Assembly (NCBI RefSeq): GCF_001274895.1
Contig: NZ_CP006841.1
Location: forward strand, 2,046,001 to 2,110,000
Direction of reading: 5' to 3'
Length of the DNA: 64,000 nt
Origin: Corynebacterium lactis RW2-5
GTDB taxonomy: Bacteria; Actinomycetota; Actinomycetes; Mycobacteriales; Mycobacteriaceae
In this document: positions 47,931 through 59,358 of the stretch, one piece after another
How the letters are laid out: each line of letters starts with the position of its first letter
Numbering within the stretch: the stretch's first letter is position 1
Program-made: the position numbers and the translations under genes
Notes under the pieces: generated by a model
Told to the model about the DNA's origin: nothing
What the model saw: only the letters and a program-made list of their open reading frames with translations
Database searches by the model: none

Positions 47931-48695
47931 ATGCCAACGAAACATCTGACCTTTGCGGGATCCACCGGCGAAACCCTCGCCGCTTCCATCGATCTGCCGG
48001 AGGGGAAGCCCCGCGCGTGGGCGCTTTTCGGGCACTGTTTTACTTGCAACCGTATGGTTCCGGGAGCCTCTCGCACCTGCAAGGCCCTTGCGAAGAAGGG
48101 CGTCGCCGCGTTCAGGTTTGACTTCACCGGACTGGGCCAGTCCACCGGCGACTTCGGCGAGACCACTTTCCAGACCAACATCGACGACCTCAAGGCCGCC
48201 TACGCATTCATGGAGGCCGAGCTTGAGGCCCCGTCGTTGCTCGTCGGCCACTCCCTGGGCGGCGCCGCCGTGCTCAATGCCGGCCGCGAGATGCCCGCGG
48301 TGAAGGCAGTCGCGACGATGGGCGCCCCCTTCGACCCGGCGCACTCCATCGTTCGCATCGCCGGCGATATCTCCACCGTCGATGAGCACGGCACCCAGGT
48401 CCTGCAGATTGAGGGCCGCGGTATTCCGATTTCCCGCGAGTTCCTCGAGGTCCTCGCGGACTACAACCCGGAGGAGTACATCGGCCGGCTGCGCAAGCCC
48501 CTGCTCATCCTCCACTCCCCGACCGACCAGACCGTCGGCATCGACAGCGCGCAGAAGATTTTCCAGGTCTCCCGCTACCCGAAGTCGCTGATGAGCCTGG
48601 ACCGCGCAGACCACCTGCTCACCCGGGCTAAGTCCGCAGCTCGCGCCGCCGACCTCATTTACGCCTGGGCCGACGCGTACCTTCCGGAGGCCTAA
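47931..48695 (+). CDS. Alpha/beta hydrolase
   Basis: A 254-residue hydrolase of the type often fused to OsmC domains. HCFTCNRMVPGASRTCKALA near residue 35 carries the oxyanion region, LLVGHSLGGAAVLNAG near residue 103 has the Ser nucleophile, and a catalytic Asp/His pair lies in HSPTDQTVG and DRADHLL. No OsmC domain is attached, so it is a stand-alone member. Possible start ATG 47931; the 170-bp upstream gap has no other gene. Confidence 0.8.
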   Translation: MPTKHLTFAGSTGETLAASIDLPEGKPRAWALFGHCFTCNRMVPGASRTCKALAKKGVAAFRFDFTGLGQSTGDFGETTFQTNIDDLKAAYAFMEAELEAPSLLVGHSLGGAAVLNAGREMPAVKAVATMGAPFDPAHSIVRIAGDISTVDEHGTQVLQIEGRGIPISREFLEVLADYNPEEYIGRLRKPLLILHSPTDQTVGIDSAQKIFQVSRYPKSLMSLDRADHLLTRAKSAARAADLIYAWADAYLPEA

Positions 48696-48718
48696 CCGCC
48701 GCCTATAGGATTGAGGCC

Positions 48719-49651
48719 GTGGAAGGACACGGTCACCATTCTCATCACCACCATCATCACCACCCCGCCAGCTTGCCGACGCGCCGCCTGCTGTCCGTCG
48801 CCGCACTGACCCTGGCGGTGTTCCTCGCCGAGCTGGTCGGCGGGCTCATCTCCGGGTCGCTGGCCCTGCTCGCAGACGCGGGCCACATGGTCACAGACTC
48901 GGCGGGCCTCGTCATGGCCCTCGTCGCGATGCTGATCGGCAAACGCGCCCCGGACCAACGCACCACCTACGGATATCGCCGCGTGGAGGTACTCACAGCG
49001 CTAGCCAACGGGCTGACCGTCTTCTTAATCGCCGGTTTCATCCTGTGGTCGGCGGTGCAGCGGTTCGGTTCCGCAGAGCAGTCTCACATCCAGACGACGC
49101 AGATGCTCGCCATCGCGGTCATCGGCCTCGTCACTAACGTGGTCGCCGCGATCGTGCTGGCTGCTCCCTCGCGGGAAAGCGTCAACGTCCGAGGCGCCTA
49201 CCTCCACGTCCTCGTTGATGCGGCAGGCTCCGTCGCCGTTATCGTCTCAGCGCTGATTATCGCCGCGACCGGTTGGACTGCCGTCGACTCCGTAGTGTCC
49301 ATCATCATTGCGCTCGTCCTCGTCCCCCGCGCGTGGCAGCTTATCCGCGAGTGCCTGGACATCCTGCTCGAGCGCACGCCCCGCGGCATCGACACCGCCG
49401 CGATCACCGCCGACTTAGGCGCGCTCGACGGCGTGATCGAGGTCCACGACCTGCACATTTGGACGCTATCTGGCACAGACGCGATGGCGTCGGCCCATCT
49501 CGTGATCGCGGAGGAATTGTCGTCGGGAAGCGAGCACACGCTCCTCGACCGCGCCCAACTTCTGCTTCACGACGCCTACGGCATCGAACATGCAACTGTG
49601 CAGATAGAAAAAGCCGGGCACTCCGATCACGAGTACCCGGCCCACGGCTAG
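48719..49651 (+). CDS. Cation diffusion facilitator (zinc-type)
   Basis: A 310-residue CDF exporter. The His-rich N terminus (HHSHHHHHHHP) and six helices are followed by a cytosolic domain with EVHDLHIWTLSGTDAMASAH. Metal-site residues are HMVTDSAG (helix 2) near residue 57 and HVLVDAAGS (helix 5) near 162, matching the HxxxD patterns of Zn/Cd transporters such as ZitB and CzcD. The start is GTG 48719, 23 bp after the hydrolase stop. Confidence 0.9.
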   Translation: MEGHGHHSHHHHHHHPASLPTRRLLSVAALTLAVFLAELVGGLISGSLALLADAGHMVTDSAGLVMALVAMLIGKRAPDQRTTYGYRRVEVLTALANGLTVFLIAGFILWSAVQRFGSAEQSHIQTTQMLAIAVIGLVTNVVAAIVLAAPSRESVNVRGAYLHVLVDAAGSVAVIVSALIIAATGWTAVDSVVSIIIALVLVPRAWQLIRECLDILLERTPRGIDTAAITADLGALDGVIEVHDLHIWTLSGTDAMASAHLVIAEELSSGSEHTLLDRAQLLLHDAYGIEHATVQIEKAGHSDHEYPAHG

Positions 49652-49672
49652 CGCACGAATCAGCGCAAGGGG

Positions 49673-51367
49673 CTAGTGCTTGCCCAGCATTGCGTCAATC
49701 TCACGGGGAACGACCTTGCCGACTGCGTTGCGCGGCAGCTTGTCCACGAAGATGACCTTGTCCGGCACCGAGTGGTCCGCGAGGTTTTCACGGACGTACT
49801 TCTGCAAGTACTCCTGGGTCAGGTCCTCGCTCACCTTCGAGCCCGAACGAACGACGTAGAGGTAGAGGTCGGCGATGATTTCGTCATTCTGGACGCCGCG
49901 ACAGTAGCAGTCGGCGATGCCCGGCAGGCCGCCAACGAGCTCTTCGACCTCGCGGGGGAAGACGTTCTCGCCGCCCTTGATGACCATGTCATCGCTGCGG
50001 CCACTGATGTAGAGGTACCCCTCTCTGTCGAGGTAACCGCGGTCGCCAATCTCGAAGAGGCCGTCGATGGTGTTGAACTTGTCCTCCGGGTTGAGGTAAC
50101 CGGTGAAGCTGGAGTCCTCGCAGGCGAAGATACGACCGACCTCGCCAGCTGGGAGCTCCTTACCGTTGTCATCGTAGATACGGACAATTGCGCTCATCGC
50201 CGGGCGGCCCGCGGAATCCGGGCGCATGGTCAAGTCCTGGCCGGTGGCAATCGAGGTCAAGCCTGCCTCGGTGGAGCCGTAGAAGTTGCAGACGACGGGA
50301 CCGAAGCGGTGGGTCAGCGCACGCACCAGCCATGCCGGGATGGCATTGCCCGAGGAGACGATGAACTTGAACGGGCCCAGCTTGTAGACCGGGTTGTCAT
50401 CCAGCTCGTCCTTGAACTGGCGCAGGAAGAACGCCGCGGAGATGATGCCGTTGACGCCGTACTGCTGGCACTGCTGCGCCATCGTCTTGCCGTCGAACTG
50501 GCGCATGGTGACAATAGTCGCGCCGGTGCCGAAGGCGATCAGGACATTCGCCCAGCCCCAGGCATGGAACATCGACGCGGACTGGTGGACGACCATGTTG
50601 CGGCGCCACGGGATGCGCTCACAGATAGCGCCGACGGAGTTCGGCAACTTCGGCTCGTCGCGCAGGACGCCCTTCGGCAGGCCAGTGGTTCCGGAGGACA
50701 TGATGATGATGCGGCCCTGCTCCGGCTTGAACTCGAAGTCGTCGAAGGTGCCGTTGTTGTTCTCCTTCGCGAGGTCCTCCATGAACAGCCAGTGAGACGG
50801 AACCTTGTTGCGGGTCTCCGGGTCACTGACGTGAGTAATCACGACGTTGAGGTCCTTGCGGTCCTTCGGGATGCGGTCGATGAACTCATCATCGATGAAC
50901 ATGAAGGAAACGTCGTTCTGCTCGACAATGCCGTCGACCTGCGCCTCGGAGGAGCCGACGTTCATCAGCATAATCTCGGAGCCGATCAGGCCCTTAACCG
51001 CCATCGGGACAATGATGCCGCGGCCGTTGCGAGCGATGATGCCGAACTTCGTGTCGCGGCTCATGCCGCGGGCCATCAGGGCCAACGCCACACGGGTGCA
51101 CATTTCATCGAGCTCGCGGTAGGTCAGCTCGCCGTCATCATCGACCAGGGCCAGACGGTCCGGGTAGCGCTGTGCGTCCACGTGGACGAGGCTACCGACG
51201 GCGAAGCGCCAACGGTAGAGGGAGCGCAGCATTTCCAGCGATCCCTTGGGGTTATGCGGGAGCGGGAAGTAAAAGGCACCCGTCTTCAGCAGCGGCGGGA
51301 CTGTCCTTAGGAAAGCCTTCAGCTGAAATGCGAGTGGCAAGCGCGGAGGCTGAGCCGAATTCGACAT
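49673..51367 (-). CDS. Acyl-CoA synthetase (FadD-type)
   Basis: A 564-residue ANL-superfamily enzyme. The AMP-binding P-loop IIMSSGTTGLPKG lies near residue 222, NFYGSTEAGLTSIATG near 362, the hinge-region Asp in GDRGYLDREGYLYISGRSDD near 450 and the catalytic Lys in PRNAVGKVVP near the end. It activates a fatty or aryl acid to the adenylate and CoA thioester. Chain length cannot be read. It is monocistronic, convergent with the CDF gene. Confidence 0.9.
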   Translation of the reverse strand: MSNSAQPPRLPLAFQLKAFLRTVPPLLKTGAFYFPLPHNPKGSLEMLRSLYRWRFAVGSLVHVDAQRYPDRLALVDDDGELTYRELDEMCTRVALALMARGMSRDTKFGIIARNGRGIIVPMAVKGLIGSEIMLMNVGSSEAQVDGIVEQNDVSFMFIDDEFIDRIPKDRKDLNVVITHVSDPETRNKVPSHWLFMEDLAKENNNGTFDDFEFKPEQGRIIIMSSGTTGLPKGVLRDEPKLPNSVGAICERIPWRRNMVVHQSASMFHAWGWANVLIAFGTGATIVTMRQFDGKTMAQQCQQYGVNGIISAAFFLRQFKDELDDNPVYKLGPFKFIVSSGNAIPAWLVRALTHRFGPVVCNFYGSTEAGLTSIATGQDLTMRPDSAGRPAMSAIVRIYDDNGKELPAGEVGRIFACEDSSFTGYLNPEDKFNTIDGLFEIGDRGYLDREGYLYISGRSDDMVIKGGENVFPREVEELVGGLPGIADCYCRGVQNDEIIADLYLYVVRSGSKVSEDLTQEYLQKYVRENLADHSVPDKVIFVDKLPRNAVGKVVPREIDAMLGKH

Positions 51368-51727
51368 ACCGGAAAAATCCTCTTCTCACAGTGTTCCTCG
51401 GCGCTGCAACCCCTTAGATGGGGTAAATCTTACGGCGTAGAACATGCAAATCTTTGCGAACAATTATTATCCCCCGCCACCTTGCCTGTAGACCTCCGTC
51501 CACCCCTTTTAATCCGGATGAACACTGATAAAAACTGTGTAGTGCAGCATTTTTGAGACACAAACGCAACATGAACGGGATAAAACAGTGATAACTTTAC
51601 ACCCGGCGGCACTATTTTCACATCTTTTACTCAGATTCCCGGCTTAATCACTAAAGCGTTTTAGCTTTACATCCGCCCAAACGTCTACCCCCCGAAACAA
51701 GCAACACCTAATCTAAATCGGAAATTG
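51368..51727. other. Intergenic region
   Basis: 360 bp between the fadD start and the 3' end of the ABC-F gene, AT-richer than its surroundings. It should hold the fadD promoter (minus strand). I see no open frame with a ribosome site, no RNA gene and no clear hairpin. Confidence 0.5.
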
Positions 51728-53536
51728 CTATCCCTCGAGCTGCTCGCCGAGTTCCAGCCATTCCATCTCCAGCTGCGTCCTTTCCTCGGCAACCTCGCCA
51801 GCCCGGCGATCGAAGTCCGCCAACTTCTGGGTATCCAGGTTCGAGATATCAGCGCTCGCCTCAGCCATCTGCGCATGCAGCTCACTTTCCTGCTGAGCCA
51901 GCTTCGACATCTTCCGCTCCAAGGCACTCATCTTCTTGCGCAAGGCATGCGACTCCGCGGCCGAGAGCTTCGGCGCTTCTGTCTCGGCATGCCTCTGCAC
52001 ACCTGCCGACTGAGCACCGGTTAGCTGCGAGGCAGCCAGCTGCGCGCGACGCTCAAGGTACTGGCCAATCCCGCCGGGCAGGTTGGTCAGCTTCCCATCG
52101 CCAAAGAGAGCCCAGGTAGAGTCGGCAATCCTTTCAATCAGGTAGCGGTCGTGGGAAATCACAACCAAGGTTCCCGGCCAGCTATCGAGGAGGTCCTCGA
52201 GCTCCTGCAGCGTATCGATATCGAGGTCGTTCGTGGGCTCGTCGAGAAGCAAAAAGTTGGGCTCGCGCATCAGCACACGGGTGAGCTGGAGGCGGCGGCG
52301 CTCACCGCCCGACAGATCCGCGATTGGCGTGCGCTGCCGCTTCGGGGAAAAGCCCAGGCGCTCCGCTAGCTGCGAGGCGCTGATTTGCTTCTTGCCCACC
52401 TCGATGTAGGTGGCGACGTCCTCTACCGCCTCGAGAACCCGCATATCCAGCGGCAGGTCGTCCAGCTCCTGACGCAGCCAGCCCAGCCGCACCGTCTTGC
52501 CCTCTACTCGGCGACCGCCGCTCAGCTTGTAATCGCCGGCCAGGGCGCGGAGCAGAGTCGTCTTACCGGAACCGTTAACACCGACGAGACCAATGCGCTC
52601 GCCGGGGGCCAAACGCCAGGTGGCATCCTCCAGAAGAGTGCGCCCATCCGGGGTTTTGAGCTCCGCATTTTCCAATTCGACTACAACTTTGCCCTGCCTC
52701 CGCTTGGCAAAAGACATCAGCTCCACAGAATCGCGCGGGGCTGGGACATCGGAGATCAGAGCCTCTGCGGCCTCGATACGGTAACGCGGCTTCGAGGTAC
52801 GCGCGGGTGCGCCGCGACGCAGCCACGCCAGCTCCTTGCGGGCCAAATTCTGGCGCCGCTGCTCCGCGGCATCGGCCTGGCGAGCGCGCTCGGCGCGGGC
52901 GAAGGTCCAGTCGTTGTAGCCACCGTCGAACATATCGACCGCGCCATCGTGGACCTCCCAAGTCCGCGTCGCGACGGTGTCCAAAAACCAACGATCGTGA
53001 GTAACCACGACCAGCGCGGTACGACGCGAAAGCACGTGGTCAGCCAACCACTGCACGCCCTCGATATCCAGGTGGTTAGTCGGCTCATCGAGAATCAGGA
53101 GGTCAAGGTCGCGAACCAGGGCTGCAGCCAGATTTACGCGGCGGCGCTCGCCACCGGAGAGGCTACCCACCCGGGTGTCCATTCCGAGGTCGTTGATACC
53201 AATTCCCGCGAGAACCTCGCGAATTTTCGCACTGCCCGCCCACTCGTGCTCCGCAAGCCCCAACGGCGCGATAACGCACTCGAACACCGTCGCATCCGGA
53301 TCCAGTTCGGCTCCCTGCGTGACATGGGCCATCCGCAAATCGTTCGCTCGCGAGATACGACCAGAATCAGCCGGCTCAACGCCGGCCAGTATCTTCAGCA
53401 GCGTCGACTTTCCCCCACCGTTGAAACCGACGACACCAATTCGGTCGCCGTCCTGGACTCCGAGGCTGACCCCGTCCAGCAGGGTCTTCAGGCCGAAGGA
53501 CTTCGAAATATTCTCGCAATTAATCAGATTCGCCAT
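51728..53536 (-). CDS. ABC-F family ATPase
   Basis: A 602-residue protein with two ABC domains and no membrane segment. Walker A sequences are GFNGGGKSTLL and GVNGSGKTTLL; both signatures read LSGGERRR; Walker B sites are LLILDEPTNHLD and FLLLDEPTNDLD. A charged linker joins them, and a C-terminal coiled coil (ALRKKMSALERKMSKLAQQE) follows. Such proteins act on the ribosome, as translation factors or antibiotic-resistance factors. ATG 53536 (MANLINCENISKSFG) is the start; it overlaps the Nudix gene by 17 bp. Confidence 0.9.
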   Translation of the reverse strand: MANLINCENISKSFGLKTLLDGVSLGVQDGDRIGVVGFNGGGKSTLLKILAGVEPADSGRISRANDLRMAHVTQGAELDPDATVFECVIAPLGLAEHEWAGSAKIREVLAGIGINDLGMDTRVGSLSGGERRRVNLAAALVRDLDLLILDEPTNHLDIEGVQWLADHVLSRRTALVVVTHDRWFLDTVATRTWEVHDGAVDMFDGGYNDWTFARAERARQADAAEQRRQNLARKELAWLRRGAPARTSKPRYRIEAAEALISDVPAPRDSVELMSFAKRRQGKVVVELENAELKTPDGRTLLEDATWRLAPGERIGLVGVNGSGKTTLLRALAGDYKLSGGRRVEGKTVRLGWLRQELDDLPLDMRVLEAVEDVATYIEVGKKQISASQLAERLGFSPKRQRTPIADLSGGERRRLQLTRVLMREPNFLLLDEPTNDLDIDTLQELEDLLDSWPGTLVVISHDRYLIERIADSTWALFGDGKLTNLPGGIGQYLERRAQLAASQLTGAQSAGVQRHAETEAPKLSAAESHALRKKMSALERKMSKLAQQESELHAQMAEASADISNLDTQKLADFDRRAGEVAEERTQLEMEWLELGEQLEG

Positions 53537-54074
53537 GATGAGTATTAATTGTGCCCCAATCGACGTCGGCAAGCACACGTCGGATGTACCAGACGACGGG
53601 CAGCTCATCGAACTGCTCACGGGTGGCCCAGCAGAAGTTCGGATGCTCGTCGCTAAGCCGCACGGCCGCGGTGTCATCGGATTCGACGGCGCGGTACGTC
53701 ACGGTGTGGAAGCGGAAGTCGTCACCTTGAACGTCCGGGTTGGAGTAATGAGCCAGCTCGACGACCTCCGCCGCCTCGAGGCCCGCTTCCTCGCGCAGCT
53801 CTCGCCTCGCCGCTTCGTCGGGTTCCTCACCCGGGTCCAGCTTCCCGCCCGGCAAATCCCACTGTCCACCGAGAAAGCCCTCGGGGTCGCGCTGCAGGAG
53901 AAGCACGCGCCCCTGCCGGATAACCACGCAGTTGCAGACCCAGCCGTCGGCGGCAGGCCAAAAATCCAACGCCGCCTTGCCGTAAGGCTCCAAGCGCCCA
54001 GTCAGACGACCCCACTGGTCGCGAGGCAGGCTGGTGTCCTGCCCCCTCGCTCCATTCCTGTTGTTGCCATCCAT
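53520..54074 (-). CDS. Nudix hydrolase
   Basis: A 184-residue MutT-like protein. The Nudix box GGKLDPGEEPDEAARRELRE, continuing EAGL, lies near residue 75 and fits GX5EX7REUXEEXGU. It hydrolyses a nucleoside diphosphate derivative, perhaps an oxidised nucleotide. It overlaps the ABC-F start, so the pair is an operon. Confidence 0.85.
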   Translation of the reverse strand: MDGNNRNGARGQDTSLPRDQWGRLTGRLEPYGKAALDFWPAADGWVCNCVVIRQGRVLLLQRDPEGFLGGQWDLPGGKLDPGEEPDEAARRELREEAGLEAAEVVELAHYSNPDVQGDDFRFHTVTYRAVESDDTAAVRLSDEHPNFCWATREQFDELPVVWYIRRVLADVDWGTINTHHGESD

Positions 54075-54218
54075 GCGCTTCGCCTTAATTAGTACTAATT
54101 TTTACTCGTTCATTATCGCGCAGAAATTCGAACTGAATATCCTTCACTAATTCGTGTTTCTTTGGTTAAAATTCTTCCCGCTGCATTTTTTCATCAAAAG
54201 AAAGTCCCCGGCCTCATC

Positions 54219-56237
54219 ATGCCCCGCCCTACAAAGCACCCCGACCGGTACGTCCCGGCCCTCGACGGGTTGCGCACAATCGCTGTGACCCTTGTAGTCC
54301 TCTACCATCTCGGTGTTCCGGGCTTTGGCGGCGGGCTGATGGGCGTAGCCGTCTTCTTCACTCTTTCTGGATACCTCATCACCACCAACCTGGTGAGCAC
54401 CAAACTGCGCCACGGGACTTTCCGTCTGGGGACCTTCTGGTTCCGCCGCTTCAGGAGGCTTTTGCCAGCTGTCATCACGACGCTAGTCGCGGTCCTCTTC
54501 CTCACCGTGGCCTTCGACTCGGGCTCGCTCGGCACGCGCGCGGCACAGGCGCTCTCCGCCCTGTTCTACGTCAACAACTGGCACACAATTGCCGCGGGCA
54601 ACTCCTACTTCGACCAGTTCGCCGGGTTAGGCCCGCTGGACCACATGTGGTCGCTGTCTATTGAGGAGCAGTTCTACATCTTCTGGCCCCTTCTCCTCGT
54701 CGTGCTCTTCGCGCTGCTCCGGGGCCGCAGGCGCATCGTGACCGCGACCTTGGCACTGACGGCCACATCCTTTGCGTTGATGTGGTGGCTCGCCGCAGGC
54801 GGCACCGATCACACTCGCATCTACGAGGGCACTGACACTCGCGCCGGCGGCCTGCTCCTCGGCGCAGCGTTGGCCATTTCGCTCGTTTTCCGACGACACC
54901 AGGGCAAAACCGCGGTCGCGGGCAAGGCCTCGGCCCTGGTAATCGGGCTAGTTGGCATGGCCGGGATATTCGGGCTTTCGATTGCGACAACCCAAAACGG
55001 CATCTTTCTCTACCAGGGAGGCCTGGCGCTCGTGACCGTGTGCACGGTCCTCGTGATCGTGGCGGCTCTCAGTATCGACGGCCCCTTCGCCAAGGTTTTG
55101 GGCGCCGCCCCTCTACGCTGGATTGGCGAACGCTCCTACGGCATCTACCTGTGGCACTTACCGATTATCGCGTTTCTCCCCCGCACTTGGCTGCCCGGCG
55201 CGGCAGCAAACGCCTGGGTGGCATGGGGCACCGCCCTACTCGTGTGTGGCATATCGGTTCTCCTCGCCGCTATCAGCTGGCGCATCCTGGAAGATCCGAT
55301 CCGCAGACACGGCATTGTGGAGCCAATCCGCACCTATTGGCGTGCCCGTCGGCACGAAGTCGCACCGGCGCCGCGCCAGCACATGGGCGCGTTCCCCGCG
55401 GCCTGCACCGTGTCGATGCTCGCCCTTCTGCTCATCGGTGTACCAGTTTTAGCCGGAGGCGGCTCCTACGGCGCTAACGCCGGAACGAAGCCCGGTGGAT
55501 CCCCGGCCATGGAACTGCCAAAAAATGCGGCCGCGGGCCAGAAGGCGACGAAGAAGGCCCCGAAGTCCGAGACTATGCGCTGCACGACGGTCATCCACGT
55601 AGGCGACTCCACCTCGATCGGGCTCTTCGACACCGGGCAGCTGCCCGAAGGGGCCGACTCCGGATTCCAGACCTACCTCAACCACGGTGCCGACGAAGTC
55701 GTGGACAGCGTCTTTGGCGCCCGCGCCACAGCGCAGGGGTACGAGGAATACCCTTCGGCAATTACCTCGGTCAGCGAACTATTGGCCATGGGCCAGGACC
55801 CCGACACCTGCTGGGTCATCGCGACGGGAGTCAACGACGCCGCGAATTACGCCGCCCTGCCCGACTACGGGTACGAACAGAATCCGGACGAAATCAAAGG
55901 AAATATCAAGGCCATGCTCGATCTCCTAGACGGGTACAAGGTCATGTGGAACACAGTCGGCACCTACCAGCCCGGCAACCCCTACTACGACGACTCCAAC
56001 ATGCAGCTTTTCAACAAGCTTCTTCGTGAGGCCGCCGACGACTACGACAACGTCGCGATTTGGGACTGGGCGGCCGAAGTGGCCGAGTACCCAGACTGGT
56101 TCATCCCCGGAGACGGCACGCACTTCATCCCAGAGGGCAATGCCCAGCGGGCCGAGCGCTTCGCCGCTGCCCTATCGAACGCCTTCCCCGAAAACGGCAC
56201 CGGAAATTCCCCTGCCGCGAAAGTCGTGTCCAGCTAG
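54219..56237 (+). CDS. OafA-like acyltransferase with C-terminal SGNH domain
   Basis: About 672 residues from ATG 54219 ([20 protein letters not shown]). Residues 1-370 form an acyltransferase-3 membrane domain with the conserved [14 protein letters not shown] start, RRFRRLLPA and [14 protein letters not shown] blocks. After a linker, residues 450-672 form an SGNH domain: [13 protein letters not shown] (Ser) and the [10 protein letters not shown] Asp/His pair. Such fusions transfer acyl groups to extracellular glycans or envelope polymers. A TTG start 57 bp upstream is possible. It sits where ispE normally follows ksgA. Confidence 0.85.
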   Translation: MPRPTKHPDRYVPALDGLRTIAVTLVVLYHLGVPGFGGGLMGVAVFFTLSGYLITTNLVSTKLRHGTFRLGTFWFRRFRRLLPAVITTLVAVLFLTVAFDSGSLGTRAAQALSALFYVNNWHTIAAGNSYFDQFAGLGPLDHMWSLSIEEQFYIFWPLLLVVLFALLRGRRRIVTATLALTATSFALMWWLAAGGTDHTRIYEGTDTRAGGLLLGAALAISLVFRRHQGKTAVAGKASALVIGLVGMAGIFGLSIATTQNGIFLYQGGLALVTVCTVLVIVAALSIDGPFAKVLGAAPLRWIGERSYGIYLWHLPIIAFLPRTWLPGAAANAWVAWGTALLVCGISVLLAAISWRILEDPIRRHGIVEPIRTYWRARRHEVAPAPRQHMGAFPAACTVSMLALLLIGVPVLAGGGSYGANAGTKPGGSPAMELPKNAAAGQKATKKAPKSETMRCTTVIHVGDSTSIGLFDTGQLPEGADSGFQTYLNHGADEVVDSVFGARATAQGYEEYPSAITSVSELLAMGQDPDTCWVIATGVNDAANYAALPDYGYEQNPDEIKGNIKAMLDLLDGYKVMWNTVGTYQPGNPYYDDSNMQLFNKLLREAADDYDNVAIWDWAAEVAEYPDWFIPGDGTHFIPEGNAQRAERFAAALSNAFPENGTGNSPAAKVVSS

Positions 56238-57115
56238 GCGGTATCGCCCGCCTGGACCAGGCGAACAAAGTCCTCGATAGTCAGCTTCTCGCCGCGTAGC
56301 TTCGGATCAATCCCGGCCGCAACGAGAGCTTCCTCCGCGAGCGCCCCGGAACCGTAAACGCCGGATAGAGCCGCCCGCAACGTTTTGCGACGCTGGGCGA
56401 AGGCGGCGTCGATAAGCGGCCAGAGGCGAGCCCGGAACTCGGGCGAAATCTCCCAGGGGGCCTCCCCCGCCTCCGGAGTGCCGTAGCAGTCGATGCGGAC
56501 CAAACCGGAGTCCACCTTCGGTACGGGCCAGAACACATGGGGGCCTATGGCGCCGGCGCGGCGCACCTTGCCGTAATAGGAGGCCTTTACGCTGGGTACC
56601 CCGTAAATCTTGGAACCAGGTTGCGCGGCCAACCGGTCGGCGACCTCCGACTGCACCATCACCAGTACACGGCGGATAGTGGGCAGCTCGGCAAGCATAT
56701 GCAGCAGCACCGGCACAGATACGTTATAGGGCAGGTTCGCGACCAGCGCGTCCGGGTCCTGCGGGAAGTCTTCGCGAGCGACAGTGAGCGCGTCCTTGTT
56801 GACCAGGTGCAGGTCCGTTCCGGCGGCGCGCTCGGAAACAGTCTGTGGCAGCCGCGCTGCCAGGCGAGAATCGATCTCGACGGCGGCGGCCCTACCGCAC
56901 TGCTCCAACAGCCCCAGGGTCAGAGAGCCGAGGCCTGGGCCGACCTCGACCGGGTAGGAATCCTCGGCGAGGTCTGCGGCCGCGACGATGCGGCGGACCG
57001 TGTTGGCATCGTGGACGAAGTTCTGCCCGAGCTTCTTGGTCGGGACAATATCCAACTCGGCGGCCAGCTCGCGAACCTCGACAGGCCCGAGGAAAGAAAC
57101 GTCAGCTCTAGTCAC
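56234..57115 (-). CDS. ksgA: 16S rRNA dimethyladenosine transferase
   Basis: A 293-residue class I methyltransferase (RsmA). [18 protein letters not shown] near residue 27, [16 protein letters not shown] (SAM-binding) near 56 and the [11 protein letters not shown] catalytic motif (NLPY) near 128 identify KsgA/RsmA, which dimethylates two adenines in the 3' loop of 16S rRNA. It follows rpfB by 29 bp in the same direction. Its last 4 bp overlap the convergent acyltransferase gene. Confidence 0.95.
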   Translation of the reverse strand: MTRADVSFLGPVEVRELAAELDIVPTKKLGQNFVHDANTVRRIVAAADLAEDSYPVEVGPGLGSLTLGLLEQCGRAAAVEIDSRLAARLPQTVSERAAGTDLHLVNKDALTVAREDFPQDPDALVANLPYNVSVPVLLHMLAELPTIRRVLVMVQSEVADRLAAQPGSKIYGVPSVKASYYGKVRRAGAIGPHVFWPVPKVDSGLVRIDCYGTPEAGEAPWEISPEFRARLWPLIDAAFAQRRKTLRAALSGVYGSGALAEEALVAAGIDPKLRGEKLTIEDFVRLVQAGDTA

Positions 57116-57144
57116 AACTAGTTAGTTTAGGCGACGGCGCGGGG

Positions 57145-58503
<1,359 letters not shown>

Positions 58504-59334
58504 CTAAAGTGAGATGCCGTAGACGCGGGCGGCATTATCACTCAAAATCCGCGACATCTCCTCGGCCCCGATACCACGCGCCTCGGCCATCGCGCGGGCC
58601 TGCCAACCAATGAAGGTGGACTCGTTCCTCGCACCGCGGAAGGGCTCCGCGGTCATGTACGGAGCGTCAGTCTCAACAAGCAACTGCTCTGCGGGAGCCT
58701 CAGACACCGCCTGCCGCAGCTCCTCGTTGCGCTTGAACGTCACATTGCCGGTAAAACTCAAGATGTAGCCGCGCCCGAGCGCCTCGCGCGCAACCTCGAT
58801 AGACGAAGAAAAGCAGTGCAAAATCACCGTGTTGCCGTAGCCGTCCAATGCGGCCATGAGCTCTTCGTCAGCGTCTCGGTTGTGAATCATCAATGGCTTG
58901 CCGACGCTTTCCGCCAAGTCCATGTGCCAGCGCAGCGCGGACAGTTGCTCCTCTTTAGAGGCGCAGCCGTCCAGGGAGTCGAGCCAGTACCAATCGAGCC
59001 CCGTCTCGCCGATGGCGACGACACGCTCATCCGCGGCCATCTCGGCCAGCCGGGCCTTGGCGGCGTCGTCAAGCTCATTGGCACGGGTCGGGTGGATGGC
59101 GGCGGCGGCCCAGACGCGCGGGTGCGAGTGGGCTGCGGCGAAGGCGAGCTCGGTCTCCGGCATGCCGTCGCCGACCGTGCACACGCCGACCACGCCAGCG
59201 GCCGCGGCGCGGTCCATTAGGGCGGCGATTTCCTCCGGCTCGCGAGCGCCGCAGGAAGCCAGGTGGGTGTGGGCGTCAAACAGCGGGGTGACAAACTCCG
59301 CCGGCTCAGCGACCTTGCGCTTCTTCTTCGCCAT
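58504..59334 (-). CDS. tatD: TatD family metal-dependent hydrolase
   Basis: A 276-residue TIM-barrel nuclease family protein: LFDAHTHLASCG (HxH) near residue 18, AIGETGLDWYW near 110, PLMIHNRDADEELM near 147, VILHCFSSS near 170 and LVETDAPYMT near 219. TatD proteins have DNase and proofreading roles. It lies 24 bp after metG on the same strand; the 207-bp gap to rpfB may contain the rpfB promoter. Confidence 0.9.
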   Translation of the reverse strand: MAKKKRKVAEPAEFVTPLFDAHTHLASCGAREPEEIAALMDRAAAAGVVGVCTVGDGMPETELAFAAAHSHPRVWAAAAIHPTRANELDDAAKARLAEMAADERVVAIGETGLDWYWLDSLDGCASKEEQLSALRWHMDLAESVGKPLMIHNRDADEELMAALDGYGNTVILHCFSSSIEVAREALGRGYILSFTGNVTFKRNEELRQAVSEAPAEQLLVETDAPYMTAEPFRGARNESTFIGWQARAMAEARGIGAEEMSRILSDNAARVYGISL

Positions 59335-59358
59335 GCATGCCTTTCCGATTGCTCCCGT

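Noticed and set aside
49676-51310. A 544-codon open frame antisense to the acyl-CoA synthetase
   Set aside because: The opposite strand carries all ANL-superfamily motifs; this frame is a shadow without motifs or a ribosome site.
52385-53548. A 387-codon open frame antisense to the ABC-F gene
   Set aside because: Shadow of the ABC-F coding sequence.
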